A DNA stretch of 64,000 nucleotides from Paraburkholderia sp. BL23I1N1 (GTDB lineage Bacteria > Pseudomonadota > Gammaproteobacteria > Burkholderiales > Burkholderiaceae). The stretch is taken from positions 496,001-560,000 of the forward strand of contig NZ_RAPV01000002.1 of NCBI RefSeq assembly GCF_003610295.1, written 5' to 3'. Of this stretch, positions 49,047 through 58,271 are shown in pieces. The notes beneath the pieces are model-generated. The model was not told where the DNA came from, made no database searches, and worked only from the letters and a program-made list of their open reading frames with translations. The number at the start of each line of letters is the position of its first letter. Positions within the stretch are counted from its first letter, which is position 1. The position numbers were made by a program, and so were the translations under genes.

Positions 49047-50006
49047 TCACGCCGGAGCCGCCACGCGCCTTTTGCCGCGCTGCTTCAACACTCTCGCCTG
49101 CAGCACGATCACCAGCAGCAGGAACACCCCACGAATCACCGATTGCCAATACGCCGACAAGCTGATGAACCCGAGCCCGTTTTCGAAGTTCAGCAGGTTG
49201 AACACAAGCCCGAGCAACAGCACGCCGGCAATCGTCATCGCGATCGAGCCCTCGCCGCCGGTCAGCAAGGTGCCGCCGAGCACCACCGCCGAAATCGCGA
49301 ACAGCTCCCAGCCCACCCCTTCGTTCGGCTGACCGGCGCCGAATTGCGCGGCGAGGATCACGCCCGCCATGCCGGCGAGCAGCCCGCTTACCGCATAAGC
49401 CGTCACCAGCGTGCGGTCGACGTTCAGTCCCATCAGCCGCGCCGCTTCCTCACTGTCGCCGATCGCCAGCGAATGCCGCCCGAAGCGCGTGCTGCGCAGT
49501 GCGAGCCACCCGGCCACCGCCGCTACAACCGCGACGATGCCGGGAATCGGCAGTCCGAACAGATCGCCCTGACCGAAGTTGCCGAAATTCGAGTCGGCGG
49601 CAATCGACACCGCATCGTTCTTGCCGAGCAACAGCGCGACGCCATGCGCGCCGAGGCTGGTCGCAAGCGTCACGATGAAGGGCAGGATTTTCAGCCGCGT
49701 GATGATCAGGCCGTTGAGCACGCCGACGGCCATGCCCGCCGCGCAACCGGCCAGCACCGCGACCCAGCCGCCGTACACGCTGGTCAACGCGGCGACCACG
49801 CTTGCCAACGCAGCCACCGTGCCGACCGACAGGTCGATGCCGCCCGTGATGATCACGAAGGCCATGCCGATCGAGATCAGCGCGAACATCGAGTTGTAGC
49901 GCCAGAACGAGGTGATGTTGTAGGCCGAGCCGAAATGGTCGTAGCGCACGAGACCGAGCACGACCAGCGCGACGAGAGCAAGCAGGATAGGAAGGTTCTT
50001 TTTCAT
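49047..50006 (-). CDS. yjfF: Sugar ABC transporter permease, YjfF type
   Basis: The 319-aa membrane permease of the ribose/galactofuranose family has about 8-10 helices. The conserved AFVIITGGIDLSVGTVAAL segment and the coupling-loop region NGLIITRLKILPFIVTLAT are both present. GVGWELFAISAVVLGGTLLTGGEGS is typical. It is the last gene of the SBP-ATPase-permease-permease operon and pairs with the ytfT product to form a heterodimeric channel. The start is ATG 50006, 36 bp after the ytfT stop. Confidence 0.87.
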   Translation of the reverse strand: MKKNLPILLALVALVVLGLVRYDHFGSAYNITSFWRYNSMFALISIGMAFVIITGGIDLSVGTVAALASVVAALTSVYGGWVAVLAGCAAGMAVGVLNGLIITRLKILPFIVTLATSLGAHGVALLLGKNDAVSIAADSNFGNFGQGDLFGLPIPGIVAVVAAVAGWLALRSTRFGRHSLAIGDSEEAARLMGLNVDRTLVTAYAVSGLLAGMAGVILAAQFGAGQPNEGVGWELFAISAVVLGGTLLTGGEGSIAMTIAGVLLLGLVFNLLNFENGLGFISLSAYWQSVIRGVFLLLVIVLQARVLKQRGKRRVAAPA

Positions 50007-50042
50007 CGCATCGAATCCGGGAGTGTCCCTGAAGCGTTAGGG

Positions 50043-51071
50043 TTACCGCGAGCGCCGCTGCACATAAACCGCCGCGACGATGATGCCGGCCTTCACCACC
50101 AGCGCCGCCGCGTCGGGAATGCCGTGCGCGAGCAGCGTATAGCGCAGCAACTGGATGGTCAGCGCACCGATCAGCGTGCCGCCGATAGATGCTTTGCCGC
50201 CCGTCAGCGCCGTGCCGCCGACCGCCACCGCGGCGATCGCGTCGAGTTCCACGCCGAGCCCCACCACATTCGCATCCGAGGACGAATTCACCGAGATCGA
50301 GATCAGCCCCGCCAGCCCCGCGAGCGCGGCGCACACCGTGTAGGCGATCAGCTTCACGGTGGCCGTCGGCACGCCGCACAGATAGGCGGCCTTTTCGTTG
50401 CCGCCGGTGATCAGCAGATACTGGCCGAACAGGGTCTTGCGCACGATCCACGCGAACAGCACGACCAGCGCAAGCATCAGCAGCACCTGAAACGGCACGC
50501 CGGCGACCTTGCCCAGTGCGATCCACTGGAAGGCGGGCGTGTTGAACGCCTGCAAGCTGCCGTCGGTGACGACCTGGGCGATGCCGCGCCCAGCGATGAA
50601 CAGCACCAGCGTCGCGACAATCGGCTGGACGGAAAGCCTCGTCACCAGCAAGCCGTTGAATACGCCGCACGCGGCCGCCGCCAGCACCGGCAGCACGAAC
50701 GCGAGCGCAATGCCGCCCGGCCCCGGAATGTTCAGGAACAGCATCGGTGCGAGCGCGCCCGAGATCGCCATCGACGCGCCCACCGACAGATCGATGCCGC
50801 CCGTCGCCACCACCAGCGTCATGCCGATGCCGACGATCACGATCGTCACCACCTGCGTCATGTTGACGTTGAAGGTTTGCAGCGACCAGAAGTGCGGGGT
50901 GAAGATCAGGTTGAAGAGCACCATCGCGAGCAGCACGATCACTTCGCGTTGCATGGCGAGGCGCCGCCATGTCTTCACCGTCGATGCAGTCGCGACGTGC
51001 GGCGCGGCAGAGGCTTGCATCGGCGGTGCGGTTTCGTTGTGCAACGACTCGGTGTGCAACTTAAGCGCCAT
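50043..51071 (-). CDS. ytfT: Sugar ABC transporter permease, YtfT type
   Basis: The 342-aa permease carries a 45-residue polar head before helix 1 and the family motifs GMTLVVATGGIDLSVGASMAI and VGLGVELDAIAAVAVGGTALTGGKAS. The ATG at 51071 overlaps the end of the ATPase gene by 11 bp, so translation is coupled. It partners YjfF; the pair of unlike permeases is characteristic of the YtfQRT-YjfF galactofuranose system. The actual sugar is not proven by sequence. Confidence 0.86.
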   Translation of the reverse strand: MALKLHTESLHNETAPPMQASAAPHVATASTVKTWRRLAMQREVIVLLAMVLFNLIFTPHFWSLQTFNVNMTQVVTIVIVGIGMTLVVATGGIDLSVGASMAISGALAPMLFLNIPGPGGIALAFVLPVLAAAACGVFNGLLVTRLSVQPIVATLVLFIAGRGIAQVVTDGSLQAFNTPAFQWIALGKVAGVPFQVLLMLALVVLFAWIVRKTLFGQYLLITGGNEKAAYLCGVPTATVKLIAYTVCAALAGLAGLISISVNSSSDANVVGLGVELDAIAAVAVGGTALTGGKASIGGTLIGALTIQLLRYTLLAHGIPDAAALVVKAGIIVAAVYVQRRSR

Positions 51072-52686
51072 GACGGTCGCCCTCCAACGCGTCTTCGATA
51101 TGGGCGGCATGGGCGGCTTCGACCAGTTGCGACGGGCCTTCGCTGCCGTAGGCGATCGCGTCCATGATCGCGGCCTCGCTCATGTCGGCGCCGTTCAGTT
51201 CGGCGACGGTGCGGCCGTCGCGAATCACCACCGCGCGGTCGGCCACCGCGGTCAGTTCCTCGAGTTCGGAGGCGGACAGCAGCACGGCGAGGCCCGCATC
51301 GCGCAGTTCGCGCACGATCTTCGCCACGTCGGCTTTGGCGCCGACGTCGATGCCGCGCGTCGGTTCGTCGAGCAACATTAACGAAGGCTCCGCGGCGAGC
51401 CAGCGCGCGAGCAGCACCTTCTGCTGATTGCCGCCGGACAACTCGCGAATCGGCTGATCGGCCGAGCGCAGCTTGATGCCGAGCGATGCAATGAAACGGT
51501 CGACGATCGCCTGCTGTTTCTTCACGTCGACCACGCCGTTCTTCGCCAGCGTGCGCAAGCAGACGAGCGTGAGGTTGTCGCGCACAGAGAGTTCCGGGAC
51601 GATGCCTTCGGCTTTGCGGTCTTCGGTGAGGTAAGCGAGGCCGCGCGCGATCGCGTCCTGCGGCGACTTCAACGCCACCGCCTCGCCGCCAATCGACAAT
51701 GAACCGTGTTCGAGAGGATTGGCGCCGAACATCAGACGCATGGTTTCGGTCCGGCCCGAGCCGAGCAGGCCCGCCAGACCCACCGCTTCGCCTGCATGCA
51801 CTTCAAGCGATACGTCACTCACTTTCGGATGCGTGCCCAGATGCGTCGCGGCGATTGCCTGCTTGCCGCGCCGCGCGAGGTTTGCTTCGCGCGCGGCGGC
51901 GTCCTCCTGCACGACGGCGGCCAGCGTGCGGCCGAGCATCGTGGTGACGAGCTGCAGTTTGTCCATCTCCGCCATCGTGCTTTGCGCGACCGTCTGGCCG
52001 TCGCGCATGACGGTGACGCGATCGCACAGCGCGTACAGTTCGTCGAGCCGATGCGACACGAAGATCACCGCGCGGCCGTCGTCGCGCAGTTTGCGCACCA
52101 CGGTGAAAAGCAGTTCCACTTCGCGTTCATCGAGCGACGAAGTGGACTCGTCCATGATGACCATCTTCGCATCCGACGACACCGCGCGCGCCAGCGCCAC
52201 CATCTGCTGAATGGCGGTCGAATAGCGGCCGACCGGTTTCTTCACATCGATCTGCAAACCGAACGATTCGAGCAGGGCGGCGGCGCGTGTCTGCACCGCG
52301 CGCCAGTCGATCAGACCGAAGCGGCGGGGTTCGCGGCCGAGAGAAATGTTCTCCGCTACCGAGCGGAACGGCACCAGGTTGATCTCCTGATAGATCGTGC
52401 TGATGCCGGCTTCGCGCGCCTGTTTTGGCGTGCGGAAATCGACTTCACGGCCTTCGAAGCGCACGCTGCCCGAGCCGCGCCGATACGCGCCGGTCAGGAT
52501 CTTGATCATGGTCGATTTGCCGGCGCCGTTCTGGCCGATCAGCGCGTGCACTTCGCCGGCTGCCACGCTCAGATTGGCGCTGCGCAACGCGGGTACACCG
52601 CCGAAGCTGATGCCGATGTCCTGCATCTCCAGCAGCGGCGACCGGGTGAGGGGAGAGAGCGGTGTCTGCGTGCCGGATTCCGTCAC
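51061..52686 (-). CDS. ytfR: Sugar ABC transporter ATPase with two nucleotide-binding domains, YtfR type
   Basis: The 541-aa protein has two fused ABC domains. The first has Walker A GQNGAGKS, a degenerate signature region (GRYSTAIQQMVALARA) and Walker B MVIMDES. The second has the GLLGSGRTE loop typical of MglA/RbsA-type second domains, signature LSGGNQQKVLLARWL and LMLLDEPTRGID. It powers uptake through YtfT and YjfF. Its start is separated from ytfQ by 366 bp that contain a tandem repeat and a hairpin, so expression may be lower than that of the binding protein. Confidence 0.9.
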   Translation of the reverse strand: MTESGTQTPLSPLTRSPLLEMQDIGISFGGVPALRSANLSVAAGEVHALIGQNGAGKSTMIKILTGAYRRGSGSVRFEGREVDFRTPKQAREAGISTIYQEINLVPFRSVAENISLGREPRRFGLIDWRAVQTRAAALLESFGLQIDVKKPVGRYSTAIQQMVALARAVSSDAKMVIMDESTSSLDEREVELLFTVVRKLRDDGRAVIFVSHRLDELYALCDRVTVMRDGQTVAQSTMAEMDKLQLVTTMLGRTLAAVVQEDAAAREANLARRGKQAIAATHLGTHPKVSDVSLEVHAGEAVGLAGLLGSGRTETMRLMFGANPLEHGSLSIGGEAVALKSPQDAIARGLAYLTEDRKAEGIVPELSVRDNLTLVCLRTLAKNGVVDVKKQQAIVDRFIASLGIKLRSADQPIRELSGGNQQKVLLARWLAAEPSLMLLDEPTRGIDVGAKADVAKIVRELRDAGLAVLLSASELEELTAVADRAVVIRDGRTVAELNGADMSEAAIMDAIAYGSEGPSQLVEAAHAAHIEDALEGDRHGA

Positions 52687-53052
52687 GGGTGTCCTCCTGA
52701 TGCGAGTGCTGCTTCGTGTCCTGCGTGCGCTGCATGCATTGCTCGTGCGAGCCGCTGGGGCCGTTCGTTCGGGCGCTCTGCGGGCGGTATCTCCGAATCA
52801 TGTCGAACCATCGCGAACCATCGCGAACCATGTTACGCCGCATAAAAGCGAAGCGACGGCTCGTGTTGCCACGAACGCGTCGCTCCGAACCCTTCCCGTC
52901 ACCCGCCCCTCCGAGGAGATTGACTCGGGGCGGGGACGTCCTGCGGGCACGGCCTCCCGAAAAGGTTTTCTTCGGGCTACGGAGTGCGTGGACACTCCGT
53001 TAAAGCCCTGTCCTCAAGCTACACAACCGCACGTACCACAGCCTGCTGTCGA
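52687..53052. other. 366-bp ytfQ-ytfR intercistronic region
   Basis: It contains 2.8 copies of a 10-bp tandem repeat CGAACCATCG (52804-52831). It also contains a hairpin CCCGAA/TTCGGG (52956-52961 with 52971-52976). No coding frame is supported. A stem just after the binding-protein gene commonly protects its mRNA in ABC operons (family knowledge). Confidence 0.55.
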
Positions 53053-54072
53053 TCAATAGCCGTACTGCATGCTCTGCTGCACGTTGCTCTTGTCGTAGAA
53101 GCGGTCCGACACCTTGACCCACGTCGGGATCTTTTCGCCCTTCGCGTAACGCTGGGCAACGTCGCAGGCGAGCGGGCCGAAGAACGGGCTCGATTGCACG
53201 CTTGCGCCGAGTTCGCCGGCGGCGATTGCATCCATGCCGCCCTTGGTGCCGTCGATCGTGACGATCTGGATATCCTTGCCCGGCTGCTTGCCGGCCGCCT
53301 TGATCGCGGCGATCGCACCGAGCGCCATCTCGTCGTTATGCGCGTACACGGCGGTCACGTCCGGATGCGCCTGCAACAGCGTTTCCATCACCTGGCGGCC
53401 CTTGTCGCGCGCGAAGTCGCCGCTTTGCGAGGCGATGATCGTCATGCCCGGATTCTTCGCGATGATTTCGTCGAAACCCTTCTTGCGATCGTTCGCCGCG
53501 GACGCGCCGGTGGTGCCTTCGAGTTCGATGATCTTCGCCTTGCCGCCGGTCGCCTTGACCAGCCACTCAGCGGCGCGATGGCCCTGATCGATGAAGTCCG
53601 AGCCGATGAAGGTGATGTAGTCGCGACCCGCCTTGGCCACCGACTGATCGACGTCGCGGTCGACCAGGATTACCGGAATGCCGGCCTTTTTAGCTTGCAG
53701 CACGACCGGCGCAAGCGGTTTTTCTTCGCGCGGCGGGAACACCAGCAGATCGACGTGTTGCGCGATCATGCTTTGAATGTCCGAGACCTGTTTGGAATTG
53801 GAGCCGTTGGCGTCGGTCATTACGATCTGCCAGCCGCACTTCGCGGCGACTTCCTTGAAGCTCCGGGTTTCCGCGAGACGCCATGGATTGTTGCTTTCGG
53901 TCTGCGCGAAGCCGACCTTCAGCGGAGTCTTGTTGGGCAACTTCGGCAGCGCGTCGTCGGCGTGCGCCGTGGCGACGCCGAAACCGATGGCCAGAGCCAG
54001 CAGCGAACCTGCCAGCGGACGAATCTGCTGCATGCGCGCGTGCTTGCGCGACTGCGTGTTGAGCGACGCCAT
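53053..54072 (-). CDS. ytfQ: Periplasmic sugar-binding protein, YtfQ type
   Basis: The 339-aa protein has a signal peptide (QQIRPLAGSLLALAIGFGVATAHA, with a 13-residue basic head) and the type I periplasmic fold. KVGFAQTESNNPWRLAET, GIPVILVDRDVD, IIELEGTTGASAANDRKKGF and TAVYAHNDEMALGAI follow YtfQ closely. YtfQ binds galactofuranose. The ATG at 54072 has a strong ribosome site (GGAGG, 6 bases away). It is the first structural gene after the LacI regulator, which shares its strand. Confidence 0.9.
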   Translation of the reverse strand: MASLNTQSRKHARMQQIRPLAGSLLALAIGFGVATAHADDALPKLPNKTPLKVGFAQTESNNPWRLAETRSFKEVAAKCGWQIVMTDANGSNSKQVSDIQSMIAQHVDLLVFPPREEKPLAPVVLQAKKAGIPVILVDRDVDQSVAKAGRDYITFIGSDFIDQGHRAAEWLVKATGGKAKIIELEGTTGASAANDRKKGFDEIIAKNPGMTIIASQSGDFARDKGRQVMETLLQAHPDVTAVYAHNDEMALGAIAAIKAAGKQPGKDIQIVTIDGTKGGMDAIAAGELGASVQSSPFFGPLACDVAQRYAKGEKIPTWVKVSDRFYDKSNVQQSMQYGY

Positions 54073-54171
54073 TGTCTTCCTCCAGTACCTGGTGAGGTGT
54101 ATTTGCTTTTTAGTGTTTCTCCTGTCGGCCGGGCTGTTTCACTTTGACCGGACGTGCCGATTATTTCATCG

Positions 54172-54212
54172 AGAATTATTATCGGTCAATCACTAATAAT
54201 ATTAATTATTGG
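54172..54212. promoter_or_regulatory. AT-rich operator candidate O1 at the end of the lacI-type gene
   Basis: GAATTATTATCGGTCAAT is followed by CACTAATAATATTAATTATTGG, spanning the last codons of the regulator gene about 100-140 bp upstream of ytfQ. The CACTAATAATATT block recurs at 55337-55349 and, in part, at 55427-55439. The ATCGGTCAAT block recurs inverted at 55436-55445. This shared vocabulary suggests binding sites of the LacI-family protein. Confidence 0.5.
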
Positions 54213-55268
54213 CTTTTCTGCCTCGGTAATTACCCTGACCGAGCTGCGTTCGACGAGTGGTCCGTCGAGTTTCACGAGGCGATGGCGCACCGGTGCGCCG
54301 GCGGCGCGATTGTGTTCTTCCTGCAGCAAGGTTTCGACGGCCCAGCGTCCCAGTTCGTAGTTCGGCAGCACCACCGTCGACAGGGGCGGATGCGTGTGGC
54401 GGGCGATTTCCTGGTCGTCGTAGCCGAGCACGGAAACGTCTTCCGGCACGTGCAGGCCGAGTTGTTTCAGCGCTTCGATCGCGCCCAGCGCGGTCAGGTC
54501 GTTGGCGCAGAAAATGGCGGTCGGCGGATGCGCCTCGCGCATCAGCGAGAGCGTCATTTCGAAGCCGAGCCCCGAGCTCCAGTCGCCGTCGCGCACCAGT
54601 TCCGGCGCGTACGGCAGGTCGGCGGTGGCGAGCGCTGTGCGATAGCCCTTGAGGCGGTCTTTCGAGGCGTCTTGCCACGGCTCGCCGTTGATATAGCCGA
54701 TTCGTCGATGCCCCGACTGCAGCAGATAGTCGGTCGCCAGATGTCCGCCCGCGACCTCGGCGGGCACCACCGACGAAACCCCGCCTTCGCTCGTGTAGCA
54801 GTTCAGCAGGACGGTAGGCACCCGCGAGAGCGCCGCCGGCAGGGTGACCTTGCGGGTGTAGACGGTTGCGTAGATCACGCCGAATACGTGCGGGTTCGAC
54901 AGCGTCGCGTCGAGCACCTGCTTTTCGATGTCGGCGTTGCCGTGCGTCGAGTAGACGGCGAGCATCTTGCCGCTTGCATAGGCCGCATCGCGCGCGCCGT
55001 CGACGTTGACGACCGGGTGCGGACTGGTCGAGATCTCGTCGGCCAGATAGACGATCAGGTTGCGTTCATCGTTCGACACCGACACCGGTTCGCGCAGCGA
55101 GAGCCTGTAGCCGAGGTCGTGCGCCGCCTTCATCACCTTGTTGCGGGTGGCCTCGGAGAATTTCGCACCGGTCGCGTTGTTCAGAACCAGCGAGACAGTG
55201 GATTGCGACACGCCGGTGAGCTTGGCGATGTCGGTCATGGTCGGACGGCGTTGAGTCGATTTTTTCAT
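54186..55268 (-). CDS. LacI-family transcriptional regulator of the sugar ABC operon
   Basis: The 360-aa regulator has an N-terminal helix-turn-helix (TMTDIAKLTGVSQSTVSLVLNN) with hinge helix, then a periplasmic-binding-like sensor domain (VSSVVPAEVAGGHLATDYLL, GHRRIGYINGEP, AIFCANDLTALGAIEAL, VPEDVSVLGYDDQEIARH). It probably represses ytfQRT-yjfF and the divergent aldose epimerase gene until its sugar binds. The ATG at 55268 starts just before the basic head KKSTQRRP. Repeated CACTAATAATATT-like sites lie at both ends of the gene. Confidence 0.88.
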   Translation of the reverse strand: MKKSTQRRPTMTDIAKLTGVSQSTVSLVLNNATGAKFSEATRNKVMKAAHDLGYRLSLREPVSVSNDERNLIVYLADEISTSPHPVVNVDGARDAAYASGKMLAVYSTHGNADIEKQVLDATLSNPHVFGVIYATVYTRKVTLPAALSRVPTVLLNCYTSEGGVSSVVPAEVAGGHLATDYLLQSGHRRIGYINGEPWQDASKDRLKGYRTALATADLPYAPELVRDGDWSSGLGFEMTLSLMREAHPPTAIFCANDLTALGAIEALKQLGLHVPEDVSVLGYDDQEIARHTHPPLSTVVLPNYELGRWAVETLLQEEHNRAAGAPVRHRLVKLDGPLVERSSVRVITEAEKPIINIISD

Positions 55269-55578
55269 TGTGCGGGCCGCGCTGCAGCGGTGCGAAAGCA
55301 GGAGCATGCCGGTGGCATGGGTGGTGCTGACGGTACCACTAATAATATGCGCGCGGCAACGCGCGCTAACCCGCCATTTGGGAGATCTAGTCAGGCATCA
55401 GCTGACTTGTTTTGATGAAAATTATTACTAATAATATTGACCGATATGCTTTGGCGTGCGATTCTCGATCGCGCGGACCTTGACGGGTTCGCCGGCCGCG
55501 CGCGGTGCGCGGCATGTCTTGGGAGACATCGATGGGCGTTAATACCGCCATCCGCCTGACACTGCGCCTTTGCTGACC
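55269..55578. other. 310-bp divergent region between the LacI gene and galM with two operator candidates
   Basis: Operator candidates: ACCACTAATAATAT (55336-55349) and ATTATTACTAATAATATTGACCGATAT (55421-55447). They share the ACTAATAAT core with the site at 54172-54212. Such AT-rich islands are conspicuous in this GC-rich window. Promoters for both directions should lie here. Confidence 0.5.
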
Positions 55579-56559
55579 ATGCGCGACGTGTCCTCGAATC
55601 CAACCCGGCCGGTCCTAACCGGACTCACATGGCTCGACGACCCCGCGATCGCGCTGGCGCTAGTCACGCTGACAGCGGGCGCCATGCGAGTGGTGGTCGC
55701 GCCGGAAATTGGCGGCGCGCTGGTGGCTTACTACGAGTCGACGCCCGAAGGTCCGCTGCACTGGCTGCGACCGGCCACGCGAGCAGCGTTCGATGAACGC
55801 GATCCGCTGCGCATGGCGAGCTTCCCGCTTTTTCCCTACTGCAACCGGATTCGCGACGCGCGCTTCCAGTTCGACGGCACCCTGGTCGATCTGAGCGGCA
55901 ATGACCTGCGTTTTGCGCACGCGCTGCATGGCAATGCGTGGCGGCATCCCTGGCAGGTGGGGACGCGCACGGAGAGCTCAGTGGCGTTGCACTTCGAACA
56001 CGAACCTGATTCGCAGCAGCCTGGCGACTGGCCGTTCCGTTATCGCGCGCAGCAGCGCATTGCATTGATCGGCGGCGCGCTGCGCATCACCTTGTCTGCG
56101 CAGAATCTGGGCGACCGGCCGATGCCCTTTGGCATGGGGCATCACCCGTACTATCCACGCACCGCGCAAACCCGTGTCTACGCCGATGTGCAAGGCATGT
56201 GGCACGCCGACGCGGACGTGCTGCCCACGCATTTTGGCCCGCACCCTGCGGTCGAGGCGCTGCGCCTCGGCATGTCGCCGGACGCGTTCGCGCTCGACAA
56301 CAACTTCGCCAACTGGTCGCGTGAGGCGACGATTGCGTGGCCCGACGAACACCGTCAATTGACGATGACCGCCGACGCGCCCTTCGATCATCTGGTGGTA
56401 TTCGCGCCCGCCAACGATTCGCAACTGTGCGTGGAACCGGTGACCAACACCACCGATTGCTTCAACGTGGACGGCATGCGGGAGCAGGTGGGCGGCTGCG
56501 TGTTGCAGCCCGGCGAGGAGATTGCGGCGACGCTAACCTGGACGCCGCGCAGGGGCTAG
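55579..56559 (+). CDS. galM: Aldose 1-epimerase (GalM family)
   Basis: The 326-aa mutarotase fold has VVVAPEIGGALVAYYE (N-terminal strand), FPLFPYCNRIRDARF, HALHGNAWRHPW with the catalytic His, and FGMGHHPYYP with the second His. C-terminal VVFAPANDSQLCVEPVTNTTDCFN holds the catalytic acid, Glu of the CVEPVT motif. It interconverts alpha and beta anomers of an aldose. It is divergent from the LacI-controlled ABC operon, which suggests that it handles the imported sugar. The ATG at 55579 is preferred to a TTG 9 bp upstream. Confidence 0.87.
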   Translation: MRDVSSNPTRPVLTGLTWLDDPAIALALVTLTAGAMRVVVAPEIGGALVAYYESTPEGPLHWLRPATRAAFDERDPLRMASFPLFPYCNRIRDARFQFDGTLVDLSGNDLRFAHALHGNAWRHPWQVGTRTESSVALHFEHEPDSQQPGDWPFRYRAQQRIALIGGALRITLSAQNLGDRPMPFGMGHHPYYPRTAQTRVYADVQGMWHADADVLPTHFGPHPAVEALRLGMSPDAFALDNNFANWSREATIAWPDEHRQLTMTADAPFDHLVVFAPANDSQLCVEPVTNTTDCFNVDGMREQVGGCVLQPGEEIAATLTWTPRRG

Positions 56560-56560
56560 T

Positions 56561-57358
56561 TCACTCCACCCGCAACCGCGCCATATACGGCAAATGATCG
56601 GACAGCCACGCGGTTTCCTGCGTCGGCTGGATCCATTCGACCGGCGCCATCCCGCGCACGAACATCTTGTCGAGCGCGAGCGCGGGGGAGAAGGCCGGGA
56701 AGGTGCGGCCGGATTCGCCGAGCAGCGTGGCCACTTCCTGCAGGCCGTGTTCGGCGAAGAGCGGCACGGAGTCGTTACGCCAGTCGTTGAAATCGCCGGC
56801 CAGCACCAGCGGGCCCTCCGGTGCTTCCTTCGCGATCCAGTGCGCGATCCAGCTCATCTGCCGCAAGCGCGCCGAGCGCGTGAGCGCAAGATGCGCGCAC
56901 AGCAGCGTCACGGAATGACCGCCGAAGGTCGCTCGCGCCACCAGCAGTCCGCGCTTTTCGAAACGATGCGCGGAGATATCCCAGCGTCCGCCGAGATCGA
57001 GCGGATGCGGCGACAGAATCGCATTGCCGTGCCGCCACGACGGCTTGAAGACGTTCGGCCCAAGCGCGATTTCGAGTTCGGCCGCGCGTGCGATCTCGGT
57101 GGCCTGACAATGCCAGACGTCGCTCAACGGATCGGCGATCGGCGAGCCGAAACTACTGGCGAGGATCGGCGAGGGCATGCGCCGCGCCATCGCTTCCTGT
57201 AAAAAATACGCGTCCGCATGGGTCGACTGAACCCAGCGCTGCATCGCCTGCCAGGCCTGAAAGCCGAGCGGCGTGCGGCCCTTATGCAGATTCCAGCTCA
57301 CCGCGATGAAATCCTTGGGCGCGACGCTCTCGCGGATCAATTCTTCTGGGTTTCGCAT
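56561..57358 (-). CDS. Endonuclease/exonuclease/phosphatase (EEP) family protein
   Basis: The 265-aa DNase I-like metallohydrolase has VSWNLHKGRTPLGF (catalytic Asn), YFLQEAM with metal-binding Glu, LCAHLALTRSARLRQM, VLAGDFNDW, and a final WLSDHLPYMARL with the catalytic Asp-His. These are all the EEP motifs. Family members cleave nucleic acids, phosphoinositides or sphingomyelin; the substrate here is unknown. No signal peptide is visible. It ends 1 bp from the convergent galM stop. Confidence 0.85.
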   Translation of the reverse strand: MRNPEELIRESVAPKDFIAVSWNLHKGRTPLGFQAWQAMQRWVQSTHADAYFLQEAMARRMPSPILASSFGSPIADPLSDVWHCQATEIARAAELEIALGPNVFKPSWRHGNAILSPHPLDLGGRWDISAHRFEKRGLLVARATFGGHSVTLLCAHLALTRSARLRQMSWIAHWIAKEAPEGPLVLAGDFNDWRNDSVPLFAEHGLQEVATLLGESGRTFPAFSPALALDKMFVRGMAPVEWIQPTQETAWLSDHLPYMARLRVE

Positions 57359-57462
57359 GCCGCGTTGTCCACGTGTTCTGTTGGGGCTTCGGTTAGTCGC
57401 TTGAGTTTGCCTAAGTTTGCTTAAGCCGGCGTTAATTCGCGCGGGTTTGCCGCCGGGTTGCC

Positions 57463-57978
57463 TTAGCTCGGGCTGCTCGCAAGACTCGCACGCACGCGAT
57501 AGACCAGGTTCGGATTCTTGTCGACGATCGTCCAGCTCGTCCACTGGCCGGCCGGCACCGTAAGGCCCGGATGGCTCGCGCTTACCTGTCGCGGTTGCGG
57601 CGGCAGCTTGCAACCGGTATCGGTTTGCTGCGCGGTGTCTTCTTCGAACGTTTCCTGGGCTTCGATCGACAGCGTGACCTCTTTTGCATCCGCCTGCAGC
57701 GGCGAGACCGTCAGCGTGCGCGTCAGATCGATGCTGCCGCCCGGCTGGTCCTTACAGCCGACGTTATGCTGCACCACCTTGTGATGCGTGTCCGTGCGCG
57801 CCTGGCCGACGGTGGTCGTGGCGTCGAATGAATCGATCTGCTGGCCGTCGCGCATGACCTGCAATTGCCATTGCACGACCTGTTGCGGCGACCCTTGTGC
57901 GTTCGCAAACAGCGAGGTGCCGAACAGGGCGGCGGCTAGCGCGGTGGCTGACACGGCGGCGATACTGGTTTTCCACAT
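57463..57978 (-). CDS. Secreted hypothetical protein with one probable disulfide
   Basis: The 171-aa protein has a clear signal peptide (MWKTSIAAVSATALAAALFG, cleavage after FANA). A mature beta-rich domain contains VVQWQLQVMRDGQQIDSFDA, VGCKDQPGGS and TGCKLPPQPRQVSASHPG. The only two mature cysteines probably pair in the periplasm. I do not recognise the family; the tidy composition and an upstream AGAGTC ribosome site support it as a gene. It is monocistronic. Confidence 0.75.
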   Translation of the reverse strand: MWKTSIAAVSATALAAALFGTSLFANAQGSPQQVVQWQLQVMRDGQQIDSFDATTTVGQARTDTHHKVVQHNVGCKDQPGGSIDLTRTLTVSPLQADAKEVTLSIEAQETFEEDTAQQTDTGCKLPPQPRQVSASHPGLTVPAGQWTSWTIVDKNPNLVYRVRASLASSPS

Positions 57979-58271
57979 AAAAAGAGTCTCCGGTCTTTGC
58001 GTCCGGCAGAGTAGTCAGAGGGCCATCTTACGCCTGATGGGCTGAACGCTTTTCTGACACTTCAAACGGGACCGGGTTCTGCAATACACCATTTCAGGTG
58101 GGCGGGGAATCCTCATGGGCGCTTCCCCCGGGGCGTTGCCGGGAGCTGACCGTTGTTAGCAGCAGGGCCGCACGACTGCTGGCTTGCACACGAATATGTC
58201 GTCGTTACACTGGACTTGGAACGGCGCCGGCAAGGTACCGCAGCAGCAGGGCCAGTCAGACGGGGTAAGCC

